A stretch of DNA of 64,000 nt, from assembly GCF_964204645.1 (NCBI RefSeq), contig NC_134033.1, positions 12,960,155 to 13,024,154 of the forward strand, given 5' to 3'. Under the pieces are notes generated by a model that was not told the DNA's origin, did no database searches, and saw nothing but the letters and a program-made list of their open reading frames with translations. Position numbers and translations under genes: made by a program. Numbering within the stretch: the first letter of the stretch is position 1; the number at the start of each line of letters is the position of its first letter. This document shows, piece by piece, positions 40,833-53,500 of the stretch. This DNA comes from Tubulanus polymorphus (taxonomy: Eukaryota; Nemertea; Palaeonemertea; Tubulaniformes; Tubulanidae).

Positions 40833-42626
40833 CCTCACTACGCGCTGCGTAAGGTTTTTTTCCATTATTACGCAATTCAAAATACTAGCTCTCACGGCCA
40901 GGTCAAAATATAGGATATCTTCGAACTATCTCCAGGTTCAAAATATAGGACGCCGATCGTTCATTGGCACCGGAAGCGACCTATTTTAGTAAACCGTTAT
41001 GATGATAAGACATAAAACGCCTTTATCTTGATGACAGTATTTTCCTATCAGAGTTTTGAGTGGCTTTTCACGGACAGAGTCATTCTTTTCTGGGACGTGG
41101 TGCGCATTGAATGAAATTTCCGCGACCGCGTAGGCGCGCTCCGACTTTGAAAACCTGCCAAGTTACGAAGTCCGGGGTCAAAATAGGACTGGATTCAAGA
41201 ACACAAACATCGTGCAAATGTAGATGAGATGGTTAAGAATAAAACTTAGGTTATTGCAAGAAACTTATGCGTATGTTATCATTGATAGCAAAAAATACAT
41301 CTTTATGTATTCACTGCCTCTCGATGATCCATGGTAAAACACTTGTAGTTAAGCGGTAAAATGTTTTTAATTTGAAATAAACATATATCGTGGTAGCCCC
41401 GGCATTACTTATATATTTCTTATTTATTGGATGTGATACAGGTAACAAACAAATCCCCGTTTCTTAGAAAAATCGGATTCCTCCAGGGCCCCTTGAAAAT
41501 GGTTCTTAGTTGACACCCGGAAATTCTTAATAAATTGTTGAGTATTTTGATGTAACCAAATTTAAAACTGTTTGGCTTTTTCATTAGGATATCACTCCCG
41601 AATCCTCCACCGCGACAATACAACCTGCTGTGCATGGATGTAATCGAGGATTCGAACCCGCGACATTAGTTATGGTACCGGCACGGTAAACCAGATGGCG
41701 CAACGATCGAATGCGGAAGTAAATAAACGATGGATTTAGAAATATCTGCGGCAAATAAACGAAGACATTCGACGATTTGTTGACTTCTGCTGGCGATTAT
41801 TTAGCTGTAGATTGATCCGGGAGATTAAGCAGTAAATATACTTTATTTATCATCTGTAGCTTCATGTTGAATTTCTAAGGAATCACGTTTAAAATGCGCA
41901 AAAATGTACGACTAAGCCTGTAGTGTGTGTGGTGGCAGTGCCATGTCAGTGGCAGTATTAGTATTCCAGTAACATTCGAATTTCCCCATTTCTTTACGCC
42001 GCACAATCAATGCCATGTTCCTGTCAATCTACACCTTTCAATCGTATGTCACTTGCGTGGCTTTGTACGACAGACCTATGGGATCCAGAATGGAAGTTAA
42101 CTAGGCCTTGGCCTAGCCCCTAACTTAAGCAGGAATGGATATGGTTGAAGTTGTTGGGTCAGGGGTTAAAGGATAAGGGTTAGGCCTATGGGAGGAAAAC
42201 GATGAAGTCAATTATGTGATATGGGTACTATATGACACTACAATATCTAAATTTGAAATCTTATATAAGTCTAATAGGCCCACTGATGAGAATAAGTAAA
42301 GATGGTGTTACCTGCACAAGAGGCTCTCTGTTGAAAGCATACAGGGGCTCTGAACATAGTGCTGATTTTTATGAAATTCTATGGTAGGTCTAGATAGGTT
42401 GTGGTTGACAAGTTCCAGTGAGTTTAAGACTAATGCATCAACAACTTCTATGAGAATTCACCAATTAGTTTTCATTTTCCATGCAATATTATCGACTAAG
42501 ACAGTAGACGACCCAACCGTAAGAGCACCATCAATAGAAGCCTTAAAACGAGGTTCCACTGTTACTTACCCTCTATCACGTATCATCAACCACGTGTCAA
42601 CATTGGTTCCGGATGTACCAGATCTA
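40833..42626. other. Upstream flank of P450 B, then unassigned DNA
   Basis: Positions 40,860-41,225 share phrases with 36,630-36,990 upstream of P450 A (GGTCAAAATATAGGA, ACAAACATCG.GCAAATG), so the tandem duplication includes about 0.6-0.9 kb of upstream sequence. From 41.25 kb on I see only a SINE-like fragment before the minisatellite. Confidence 0.55.
41635..41712 (-). mobile_element. tRNA-derived SINE-like fragment
   Basis: On the minus strand, GCGCCATCTGGTTTACCGTG ... CGCGGGTTCGAATCCTCG. Good B-box, poor A-box and no cloverleaf pairing, so a decayed tRNA-like SINE head. Confidence 0.45.
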
Positions 42627-44752
42627 GATTCGGTCTTTCACGTACTGGTCTCATCAATCCAGGATTCATGTGTTTGAATCCTGGTAGTAGTAGCCAGTCA
42701 GTCTTTCACTGGTCTCTCATCAATCCAGGGTTCATGTGTTTGAATCCTGATGGTAGCAGTCAGTCAGTCTTTCACTGGTCTCTCATCAATCCAGGGTTCA
42801 TGTGTTTGAATCCTGATGGTAGCAGTCAGTCAGTCTTTCACTGGTCTCTCATCAATCCAGGGTTCATGTGTTTGAATCCTGGTGGTAGCAGTCAGTCAGT
42901 CTTTCACTGGTCTCTCATCAATGCAGGGTTCATGTGTTTGAATCCTGGTGGTAGCAGTCAGTCAGTCTTTCACTGGTCTCTCATCAATGCAGGGTTCATG
43001 TGTTTGAATCCTGGTGGTAGCAGTCAGTCAGTCTTTCACTGGTCTCTCATCAATCCAGGGTTCATGTGATTGAATCCTGGTGGTAGCAGTCAGTCAGTCT
43101 TTCACTGGTCTCTCATCAATCCAGGGTTCATGTGTTTGAATCCTGGTGGTAGCAGTCAGTCAGTCTTTCACTGGTCTCTCATCAATGCAGGGTTCATGTG
43201 TTTGAATCCTGGTGGTAGCAGTCAGTCAGTCTTTCACTGGTCTCTCATCAATTCAGGGTTCATGTGTTTTAATCCTGGTGGTAGCAGTCAGTCAGTCTTT
43301 CACTGGTCTCTCATCAATTCAGGGTTCATGTGTTTGAATCCTGGTGGTAGCAGTCAGTCAGTCTTTCACTGGTCTCTCATCAATTCAGGGTTCATGTGTT
43401 TGAATCCTGGTGTTTGCAGTCAGTCAGTCTTTCACTGGTCTCTCATCAATCCAGGATTCATGTGTTTGAATCCTGATGGTAGCAGTCAGTCAGTCTTTCA
43501 CTGGTCTCTCATCAATCCAGGGTTCATGTGTTTGAATCCTGGTGGTAGCAGTCAGTCAGTCTTTCACTGGTCTCTCATCAATCCGTGGTTCATGTGTTTG
43601 AATCCTGGTGGTAGCAGTCAGTCAGTCTTTCACTGGTCTCTCATCAATCCAGGGTTCATGTGTTTGAATCCTGATGGTAGCAGTCAGTCAGTCTTTCACT
43701 GGTCTCTCATCAATGCAGGGTTCATGTGTTTGAATCCTGGTGGTAGCAGTCAGTCAGTCTTTCACTGGTCTCTCATCAATCCAGGGTTCATGTGTTTGAA
43801 TCCTGATGGTAGCAGTCAGTCAGTCTTTCACTGGTCTCTCATCAATCCAGGGTTCATGTGTTTGAATCCTGGTGGTAGCAGTCAGTCAGTCTTTCACTGG
43901 TCTCTCATCAATGCAGGGTTCATGTGTTTGAATCCTGGTGGTAGCAGTCAGTCAGTCTTTCACTGGTCTCTCATCAATTCAGGGTTCATGTGTTTGAATC
44001 CTGGTGGTAGCAGTCAGTCAGTCTTTCACTTACTGGTCTGTCATCAATCCAGGGTTCATGTGTTTGAATCCTGGTGTTAAGCAGTCAGTCAGTCTTTCAC
44101 TGGTGTCTCATCAATCCAGGGTTCATGTGTTTGAATCCTGATGGTAGCAGTCAGTCAGTCTTTCACTGGTGTCTCATCAATCCAGGGTTCATGTGTTTGA
44201 ATCCTGCTGGTAGCAGTCAGTCAGTCTTTCACTGGTCTCTCATCAATCCAGGGTTCATGTATTTGAATCCTGATGGTAGCAGTCAGTCAGTCTTTCACTG
44301 GTCTCTCATCAATCCAGGGTTCATGTGTTTGAATCCTGATGGTAGCAGTCAGTCAGTCTTTCACTGGTCTCTCATCAATCCAGGGTTCATGTGTTTGAAT
44401 CCTGGTGGTAGCAGTCAGTCAGTCTTTCACGGGTCTCTCATCAATCCAGGGTTCATGTGTTTGAATCCTGGTGTTAGCAGTCAGTCAGTCTTTCACTGGT
44501 CTCTCATCAATCCAGGGTTCATGTGTTTGAATCCTGGTGGTAGCAGTCAGTCAGTCTTTCACTGGTCTCTCATCAATGCAGGGTTCATGTGTTTGAATCC
44601 TGATGGTAGCAGTCAGTCAGTCTTTCACTTGTCTCTCATCAATGCAGGGTTCATGTGTTTGAATCCTGATGGTAGCAGTCAGTCAGTCTTTCACTGGTCT
44701 CTCATCAATGCAGGGTTCATGTGTTTGAATCCTGATGGTAGCAGTCAGTAGG
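42627..44752 (+). repeat. 66-bp minisatellite, about 32 copies, open in one frame
   Basis: A 66-bp unit is repeated head to tail about 32 times; a typical unit reads GFMCLNPGGSSQ followed by SVFHWSLINP. The first unit (from 42,627) is degenerate. Because 66 is a multiple of three, an open frame runs through many units. It is broken by TGA at 43067-43069 and by small insertions near 44,030 and 44,080. Variation between units falls mainly on amino-acid-changing positions (CCA/GCA/TCA for P/A/S, GGT/GAT for G/D), which argues against selection on a protein. No signal peptide, start context or splice sites tie it to a gene. I treat it as a satellite, not as a CDS. Confidence 0.9.
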
Positions 44753-45722
44753 CGTGAATTGCGATGTAGAGTTATATTTCATCATATGAACAACAACGCG
44801 TTTAGAACTGAAAACTAAAAACATCAATCTGTGTCGTGTGATATCGATGGAGACATCATAACGTCGTCATCATCATCAGCGGAAATCTGCTGCCAGCTCG
44901 GTCGGATTCAACTCTCACTCTGAAATCAATAAATACAGAACGCACTATGAACCGTCCTCGGTTGTTGTCACCGGGGTTCGGCGTTGTGCGCGACGTGTTT
45001 CCTTGGTTACAACCCGATTCGACTCAACAAAGCGAGCCCCCCTAATGACAATCACCTTAACGACGTCGTCGACGATCGCGAGGGATTTTTCGCCAATCAA
45101 ACAGGGATTTCGTTCGGGATCTCGTCGCCACTGATAAAGTAGAGCGTTTATGCTAGAACGTGATTAACCCGCCGGTCTCCGCGCTGCGAGGTAACGGAAG
45201 CCTTCATGCGATATTTTTTCGTAAGTTTTTCGAATTATTTCGTCATCAGACATTTAATCTCGAGTCCAGATGAGTCACCTCATGGTAAGTTGAAGTTGCA
45301 GTTACTGTTTGTCAGGTTCACTAGTACTTAAGTCGTTCTTCGTGTTTCAATTCCTTTTAAATGTCGACTGAAAGTGGAATCAACTTTTTTACTGGAACCA
45401 ATTCCAAGAATTCAATTATAAGAATATTGTAAATAACCTGATTCTAACTTGCAGTGAACTTCAATCTTTAAGTAACACCATATTTGTCAAATGATTACTT
45501 AAAGCTTTCAAGTTAGTTTTCTTGTTTTAATTATGATTATTCTTATGATAATCGAGTAGAAAATGAACTGATTTTGACCAAACGTATGACGGATTAGGAT
45601 TTTAGGATTTTATTTACAGTCCAACCATTTCTGTGGTACATGGAGGGATACTTATACAAAGTATACAATATTTACAATTAACAGAAAGTATAAACTTGTT
45701 TTCATGAAATAAAAATATCGAA

Positions 45723-45908
45723 AAATATCTGATTTTGTCGCAACTATCGAAACTCGATGATCTGCAAACCGATATGGCCGCCGTGAAAGAAGCGCTCGAA
45801 TATTGTCACGAGGACGTATGACAACTAAAAAACGAAAACCAAATCCTCAAAAACAAAGTTCACGAACTCGAAAAAGTTGTAGCCGAACAGGATGCGTTAC
45901 TGACTTAA
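45723..45908 (+). pseudogene. Degenerate coiled-coil ORF fragment, probably retroelement-derived
   Basis: One + frame reads SQLSKLDDLQTDMAAVKEAL...HEDV, then a TGA stop (near 45,820), then QLKNENQILKNKVHELEKVV and a final TAA. The heptad-like L/V spacing and the K/E-rich composition suggest a coiled coil, as in LINE-type ORF1 proteins or related element proteins. There is no start codon and one internal stop, and no partner domain is visible nearby. The retroelement origin is inference; an old exon remnant of a host gene is also possible. Confidence 0.45.
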
Positions 45909-46214
45909 TCAGTAGCACGCCATCTGGTGGGTAAGCTGGTTTTCGGGGATGCAACGGAACGTGTATAATCCGGATTATTTTCCGCGGTTTCCCGTGGATC
46001 GTACATCGTGACTCCCGGCGTTTCAAATTAACAACACGCGGTTTTGTAAAAAAAAAAGTACATTACGTTGCCATGGAAACCGAAATTGTATTAAAAAACG
46101 GAAAAATGTGAAATTCTGACGAACGTTGCTGAAGGGAAAATGACGGATTTAGTTAGAAATATTACGTATTGCGAAGACAGTTCGGAGCTTCGCGCATGTA
46201 GTGCTCGCTGATCT

Positions 46215-46345
46215 TCTCCATTTTTGACACATTTTCATCCCCTCACTGCCTCGTGAGACGTGTTCATCCTCTTTGTAATGTTTATTCCTTCACTCTACTT
46301 TTTTCAATGTTAATTCCCTCGCCCTATATTTGTAATGCCACAGCG
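46215..46345. repeat. Outlying copies of the 54-bp minisatellite motif
   Basis: TTTTGACACATTTTCATCCC, CTCACTGCCTCGTGAGACGT and similar words repeat the motif of the 47.6-48.3 kb array, 1.3 kb upstream of it. This suggests an older dispersed copy or a once longer array. Confidence 0.55.
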
Positions 46346-47689
46346 TCATCATGGGCCGCAAATGCGTGTAGGCCTACATAGTGACCATCCTTGTGTACCA
46401 CCTTTTTTCCCAAAAGCTAAATCTGTTTTAAATGCAGTGATTGCGCAACCGGCCATGGGAGATTTCGATTCACAACTAGCTATTGTATAGGGTTGTAATA
46501 TCCACCGAGGGCCCGTATTATGATAAAACCGAATTTAAACCCTCGACAACCATTATCGCGTAATTGGTTTCTTGTCGGGTGTCAGGCGTTCGTCGATTGT
46601 GTTGAACGGTGATCGTTCGGTTCATCGCGATTAATGATACCAATAATAATACGACCAGTAAATCATACTTAATTAACTGTTTATGACGAATCTCGTTCGT
46701 GAACGTCGTTTCGAGCCTTACGTGTTTCATTAAGTTACGCCTTATTGATTTGACTCGCTACGGTCATTTCGATTCGTCAAAACATTCGTTTATACGTTTA
46801 ACAGTTGCATTTCACACAGTCGCTACGACTCATCAGTTTCGCAGAGTTTCGGTCACAATTTACAATTCTTCCTTCTTAACAGAAAATGCTTTTAAAGATG
46901 CTTGAAACTCCTTGAATTTGATCAAAATGCCCAAAGCTCCTTTAAAACTCCTTCAACTTTGCAGACGCTTCCTCGAAATTTGTAATTTACACCTTGAAAA
47001 CTCCTTATCCAGGAATGACTGATCTGTAGGGCTTCTGTTTGATATTCTTGTGCAATAGAAAAGGGTTTAGTCAATTTATCTGGATTAGTTGCAATGCCTC
47101 CCCTATATATGGTTGCACATGTCCTCTTTTTGTCTCCTTTCCCCTCTCTCTGCACTCTTTCTCTCCCCACCTGCCATTCATTCCTTCTCTTTCATTTTCT
47201 CACATCTCTATTCGGCGACTTTTATTCATTTCTTTCTCTGTCAATCTGTGTTTGAATGCTGTCAGAGCGGCGTGCGGTGTACAGTAGCTGACTGCTGTCG
47301 GTGCTGCAGTTATTATTGGCTTCTCTAGACGATGACGACGAGATTGATGCCTGACTACCGACGAGTCAGTTACTCTACCTCTCAGTCGAATCCATCAACA
47401 ACAACGACATTCATATCATTCGAGTGCAGTGGTTTTTATTTCAGATGGAAATGAAGTTTCACCGATCCATTTGAAGGTAATTCATTCATCAGCAGCTTAT
47501 TTCATGCGATTGACTATTTCGATTTGCATACATTTACATTATATCTTTTCTAATTCTAGCGATCTCTTTACTCCATTTTTGACATATTTCATCCCCTCAC
47601 TGCCTCTTGGGACATGTCCATCCCTTAACTCTATCTTTGTGATGTTCATCCCCTCATTCTATCTTTGAAGTTCTTATCTGTTCACTCCT

Positions 47690-48260
47690 ACACCCCTGTG
47701 TTGAGTGTTCATCTCACACCTTCTGTGAGACATGTTCATCCCCTCACTCCATCTACTTTTTCTGTGAGAACATCTCTCACACCTTCTGTGAGACATGTTC
47801 ATCTCTCACACCTTTGAGACGTTCATCCTGTCACTCCCTGTTTAAGACATGCTCATCCCTTTACTCCATCTTTGAGACACGTTCATCTCTCACACTTTTG
47901 AGGCGTTCATCCCTTTACTCCATCTTTGAGACACGTTCATCTCTCACACTTTTGAGGCGTTCATCCCCTTACTCCATCTTTGAAACATGTTCATCTCTCA
48001 CACCTTTGAGACGTTCATCCTGTCACTCCCTGTTTAAGACATGGTCATCCCCTTACTCCATCTTTGAAACATGTTCATCTCTCACACTTTTGAGGCGTTC
48101 ATTCCCTTACTCCATCTTTGAAACATGTTCATCTCTCACACTTTTGAGGCGTTCATTCCCTTACTCCATCTTTGAAACATGTTCATCTCTCACACTTTTG
48201 AGGCGTTCATTCCCTTACTCCATCTTTGAAACATGTTCATCTCTCACACCTTTTTCAGAA
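47690..48260. repeat. 54-bp minisatellite, irregular copies
   Basis: The unit is 54 bp, built from two related halves (words GTTCATCTCTCACACTTTTG and TTACTCCATCTTTGA). The last four units are nearly identical, while earlier ones vary in order and length. On the + strand it gives an open frame of 164 codons from 47,814 with no recognisable domain, so this is a repeat and not a gene. Looser copies of the same motif run back to about 47,560. Confidence 0.85.
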
Positions 48261-49539
48261 TTTTCAAATTATCTTCAGCACTATAGGGTATTAATTAGCC
48301 AGCACTGAAAGGGTTAATCCCCCTCTCCGAGATCCGTTTATCAACGCGCAGCGTACCATTTGATACGTTTCGCATTAGACCTGAAGCTAAAATGCCTAAG
48401 TGATACGATCAGGTATAGATTGATTTATTGAGTTACGACAATAAGTTTATCATAATAGAAACACCTATGACGGATTATAGAGTCGTCCGTGACAATCACA
48501 CCTAAGCCCGAACCGGATAACGACGCGCTTCCATCGAGAGACGCCGAACGGATGTCGCTAGATGAAAGCTATGAACGGTCTCGTATTCTGATTATTAATT
48601 ACGATGTCACGCGCGCGCGCGTTGTCCGCGGAACCTGGTTTTATCAGCGACGTTCCTCACGACAGTTCATCGATAGTTCACTTTGATTTGCACCTTCTAT
48701 TCTTCAAACGTAGCAATCTTTCAGCTGTTGTGATTCATCATCGTCGTTAGCTATATATGTAATAGATCAGTAATTTACGCCCATGTACGCACCGAGTACG
48801 TCCGAACTCATTTTTCACCTGCCTTTCTGATCTTCTCCTTGTCTATAGCTTTAGTCGCTTGTAACGCAGGGGCGGATCCAGGAAAATTGGAAGGGGCCGG
48901 TCCAGAAAGAAGAAAAAGGGCATTACTCGGATAAAGTAGCCACGTCAAAGGCCACAAACGGGGCGCCACTCTGCAGTGTTAGGATATCTTTGAAGAAGAA
49001 CATTCTAAAAGATGCAAATTCCTGGGATGAGTGTCAAATTATCAGGAATTGCAACTTGTTCCAGTTGTCACTACGCCAGCGTTGTTGAGTATCGAGTGAG
49101 TGGTTTCCGTGTGAACGCTCTCTCTAATTAAGCACGGGCCAAATTTGACTCCGGGCCCGATCTGTGCCAATTTGGCCCGGGCCGCATCGTCTCTGCGTCA
49201 TCCCGGCTTTTATTTGCGACGCATTGCGAATTTGTACCTCTTCATGGACTGATATTATCTGTTATTACAAGCACCGACCGCTGCGTGTGTTGTGTGTTTG
49301 AAGTTATCATCAGGGTAGCAGGTGGGCCTACGCGGTTGCCAATAATGCACGTATATTTATCCAATCAGTCTTTTCATATCTTTCACCCCCCCCCAACCGT
49401 CGATCTCGATTGCGCTGCGTCTGTCGTGGAATGTGACGGCGAAAAAACACATCTTGTCGCGAGAAAATCAATGTTCATCAATATTTATATGGCAATATGA
49501 CAGAGTAACCGATGGATTCATCGTTAAGACAGCGCGGCC

Positions 49540-49790
49540 ACTGACCTGGAAAACTCAGGGAATCAGGAAAATTGAGAAAAAAATCAGGGAAAACTCTTGC
49601 AATTTGGATGTTATTGACCATGCATTTCTTTATCAATTGGTGAAAATAAATAAAACGCAACATTTTAAATCTAGAAATTCTTCGCATTCAATCAGGGAAT
49701 CACTGTACGTGTTATGACACGGAAAAATCAGTAAAAACTCGGGGAATTTGTGAATGACGTAAAATGGTCACCATGTTTGAGTTAATTTCG
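49540..49790. mobile_element. Probable non-autonomous element of the same GGCCAC-ended type
   Basis: Begins GCGGCCACTGACCTGGAAAA and ends near AATGGTCACCATG. The interior has repeated CAGGGAAT / CAGGGAAAA words. ORFs crossing it have no recognisable domain. Confidence 0.45.
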
Positions 49791-49974
49791 TTAACGATAA
49801 CCCTATAAGAGACTTCTGATTTTTTGCAACCCCGCAGACTCCGGAAGGCGATGCATTAAGCAAAGCCGCGCGTGAGATACCGTATATCAATCTACTGTCT
49901 GGAAGCTCATACCTCAAATATTGACCTTCTGCTTGGTAAAGTCTGAACGATCGTTTTGAAATGTGTTCATATAA

Positions 49975-50285
49975 AACATCGGTGTTTGTAGTTGATTTTC
50001 GATTAAGAATGTCTTGGGTGAAGAGGTCATGAACGGGCGATAATGCCACAGGTAAAAATGTCTGAGTTAAAAATATACTATAGGTAAAAATAACCTCCGG
50101 CATTATTACCACATCATGAATGGTGAAGTGTGTTTGATGTCGTTGTGAAAGGGCGCTAAAAATGTCTTATGTCTGGTGTTTGTAGTTGATTTTCAATCAA
50201 AAGATCAGTTTTTGGAAGTGTGCTGATAAAATGTCTAATATCTGGTGTTTGTAGTTGATTTTCAATTAAAAATGTCTCAGGTGAA
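49975..50285. repeat. Three copies of a ~60-bp dispersed repeat, also at 2.95-3.12 kb
   Basis: The core GTGTTTGTAGTTGATTTTC, preceded by ATGTCTTATGTCTGG-type sequence, occurs near 49985, 50178 and 50246, spaced 60-190 bp. A looser pair lies at 2953-3115 (GGCGTTCGTAAAC, GGCGTTTGTAGTTCG). On the minus strand it reads LIENQLQTPDIRHF twice inside an 81-codon ORF that has no other support. Confidence 0.6.
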
Positions 50286-50524
50286 GTTCTCCTAAATTCA
50301 TGAAACGTCTGAATGATCATTAATTGGTAGAATCGCGATAAAGCATCGATCATCGGCGCGGTTCCTGTAGCAGATTGCGACGCCGATAGATACAACCACA
50401 TGAGACCGATTCATAATATCCATTATTCTATTCTATTTCCCAGGTCGACATCGCTGAAATGACGTGAAGAAATATCTGCTTAGGACGAGGTAAATCGCTT
50501 TCTTAGCGTCGAGATTGTTACGCG

Positions 50525-53500
50525 ATGGCGACTCGCGGCGCGATGCACGTCGTATTCCCGAGCGACGTCGAAGCGTGGCCCGGTATCCGCGACGCGTTGC
50601 TGCGCCTGAAGACGATCGACGACGACGACATCGACGAGTTCGTCAAAAGTCTCGAGATCATTCACAAACTCGTGCACGGGACGAGTTTTCCGCCGGAGCG
50701 CGAGAATATGATCCTGCGTAAATGCGTGTTTTACGGGGTGAAGCGGTTTTTCGACAAGGAAGCGTCCGCCGAAGAGCGTCGTCGGTTCTTCGAGGAAACG
50801 TTGCCGTTCGTCGTCGACGCCGCCGTCGATATCGAGAATCGTAAACCTCCAAACGGTCTTCAATACAGTCTTCAAAGTGAACGTACGTAAAACGCAAAGA
50901 TTCAGGCTTCTATTTCTTGAAAGATCTGAAACTTAAAACATTGGCGAAGAACTTTCGTCTAAATTTTCAATAAATACCAATAACAGCTCATAGAAAAAAA
51001 CAAATTTCAGATCTTAAGTGAAGATATTTATTTGACTCTGGATCCAGTTCTTCAGATGCGTGGGTTTAATTTCACTCTGAATCCAGTTGCACTGTGGTGT
51101 GGGTTTAATTTCACTCTAAACCCAGTTCCACAGTTGTGTGAGTTAAATGCGATTCTGGATTCACTTCCACAGTTGAAAGAGTTTCATTTGACTCTGTATT
51201 CAGTTCCCTCAGATGCGTGGGTAAAATGCGATTCTGGATTCAGCTCCACTTTTGTGTGGGTTTAATGTTACTCAAGCCCTAGACATCCCTATCCTATTCT
51301 ACTGTATGGTTCTTGCTGGTTATATATCGGTACAAAATGCTTATAACTCATTTAAACTGTTTAACTGTATTTTCAGCCGGTGACGTAGAATTGTCGAGAT
51401 CGTTCATTTTATCGGTAATCGCTTGTGCCTTTCTCTGCCTGTTTCCGAGGCGACCAAAAGAAATCGAGGCCAGCCTGAATGACATCAACTTCAATAACTT
51501 CTTTCATTATTTACCGAGGTATGATTTTGTCTATTGTTTAGACACCGCAGCATATCTTTTAGCTTTTACACGGTGCATCATTTATGAAGTATGAATTCAT
51601 TTACAGGGGGCGAGGAGTATGTAGAAAATTGGTCATTCTCCCTACATTCATTATGCTTGAAAATTACCGAAGTTTTGTGTACCGGTAGTTTCTAACAGCC
51701 CTTATTGCTGAGAGGTTTTAATTTCTCATGTTTATTTTCAGTACTCCTCAAAGCGGAAAATTGAGGTGCATTTTGCATTATTTCGAACGAGTTTCGAAGA
51801 TGGAAACGGAATTGAGCGGCAAAGTGACTTTCTCCAGACAGGTATGTACGTACTGGGTTGTAGGTAAAAATCCCCAAATCATCATACTAGGTAAAAATCC
51901 CTGAGTGGCGACTTTCTAGAACATTTCGAAACAGGTTATTTCTCCTATTCATTTGCAATAAAACTGCAATCTATACTAAGGCTAAACAAAAATGATACCT
52001 TGTTTCTCCGCAGCGGCCGGATCATTTTTGTAAAATATGATAAAATTTATAAACAGTTCATTTCTATAGCGGCCGGGTCTGTTATGGTGAATTGATCACG
52101 ATTTTAAAAAAAAGTAATGTATAGGGTAGATAGGCGGCCGGCCGGGTCAACATTTAAGCTCAGCAGAGCGGAGAAACAAGGTATCAATTTTTTTGGCCTA
52201 AACATGATATTATCGATACTGGGTTTGAATCCCACTATAACCGTTGTTGTGTAGCAGACAAAAAATGAGCCCGAGCGAATTCGGGCGGCTTGAGGAGTTA
52301 TAGGCAGGGCAGAAACGTGTGGCTTGAAAAGTAATAGGGTAACCCCTCGAATAAAAAGTTGATTACTTTTCCAGGTTCTTCCCGATAGCGAGAAGCTAAC
52401 GTTGAAGCTACTGTCGGACAGCGTTCGGCCGTTGTGTCCGTTATACGTCGATAAACACGGCAAAATCGAAGACTCGGGATCTCACACCGTTCAAGTAAGA
52501 GATCGGCGCGTTCATGAGAAAACAATAATAAATGCCCGCTCTGTACCTTAATTTGCAGGGAAAGAGGTTGAAAATCAGCAAAATTCCTTGTTTGTACTTA
52601 ATGAATGCCTCCTGCCTGATTCAAATAGTTTTCGTCACCACTTTCATGCGCTATATCTCGTATCGATTGTTATTTTGATAGGTAGATTTTGCCAATAGTT
52701 ATATCGGAGGTGGAGTACTTCACGTTGGCCGTGTTCAGGTAAGCTTTCTATTTCACGATGTCTTCATATCTGTTAGAGTAGAATCTGCCTTGCTCGATAG
52801 AGGTTTGGAAATATTTCGCTGAGTTGAGAATCTACGAATTTACTTCAGTACAAAATTTACCAAGTTGATAGCTGGTCCAAGTAAGGAAGAGTCTACTGTA
52901 GTGACAACTAATAATGATGCCCTTTCATTCATTGAGATTTCTAATTTTACCCACAAATAATATAATAATAATTTTTCTTGCGGTGATTGGCAAATTTAAA
53001 AGTTGACAAATTCAAATTTCTGAGCTACATCCATCTTGAAAATTTCTCATCAGAATCTTTGAATTTAGATGTCTGTCTTGTAAAATTCCGACCAAATTAT
53101 ACAGTACCCATTCATATGCTATGTCCAAATTAGTTGCACACCGTAATCTTCCGCTAAAACATCGGCCATTTTGATTACAATTTCAGGAAGAAATTCGATT
53201 CTGTTTGAGTCCAGAGTTGATCGCGTCGATGTTGTTCATGACGTGTATGGAAAAGAATGAAGCGATTGTTATTCGTGGTTTTGAACAGTTCTCTGAATAT
53301 TCCGGTTATTGCGATTGTTTACGATTCGCCGGTGATAAAATCGACGAAAACCAGGTAAAAATGAACTCATTTCACAGTCGTGTCTGGATATAGGGTTTAG
53401 TTTGGCTGCTAGTATTTGGTTGAACTGAACTTAGATTGTAGGTTTAATGCATCTCTGGATCATACAGTTCCACGTTGTGTGGGTTTGATTTGACTGTGGT

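Larger units (their letters stand above)
44753..50524. other. No intact gene between the minisatellite and PARG
   Basis: Contains the coiled-coil ORF fragment, the 54-bp minisatellite, a CA/CT-rich stretch near 47.1-47.2 kb and several MITE-like repeats. ORFs at 47,039-47,328 come from C/T-rich simple sequence. The last few hundred bases should hold the PARG promoter, but no TATA box or other motif stands out. Confidence 0.55.

Noticed and set aside
43070-44080. 336-codon ORF as a repeat protein gene
   Set aside because: It follows from a 66-bp unit with no stop. There is no start context, no flanking exon, and replacement changes predominate between units.
42627-44752. CRISPR array
   Set aside because: The repeats are contiguous with no unique spacers and the DNA is eukaryotic.
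47814-48308. 164-codon ORF
   Set aside because: Entirely made of the 54-bp minisatellite; its end runs into unique sequence with no domain.
50156-50401. Minus-strand ORF starting MWLYLSASQSATGTAPMIDA
   Set aside because: The first half looks protein-like, but the second half is a dispersed repeat and no splice partner or family match is apparent. It could be a relic; not supported as a gene.
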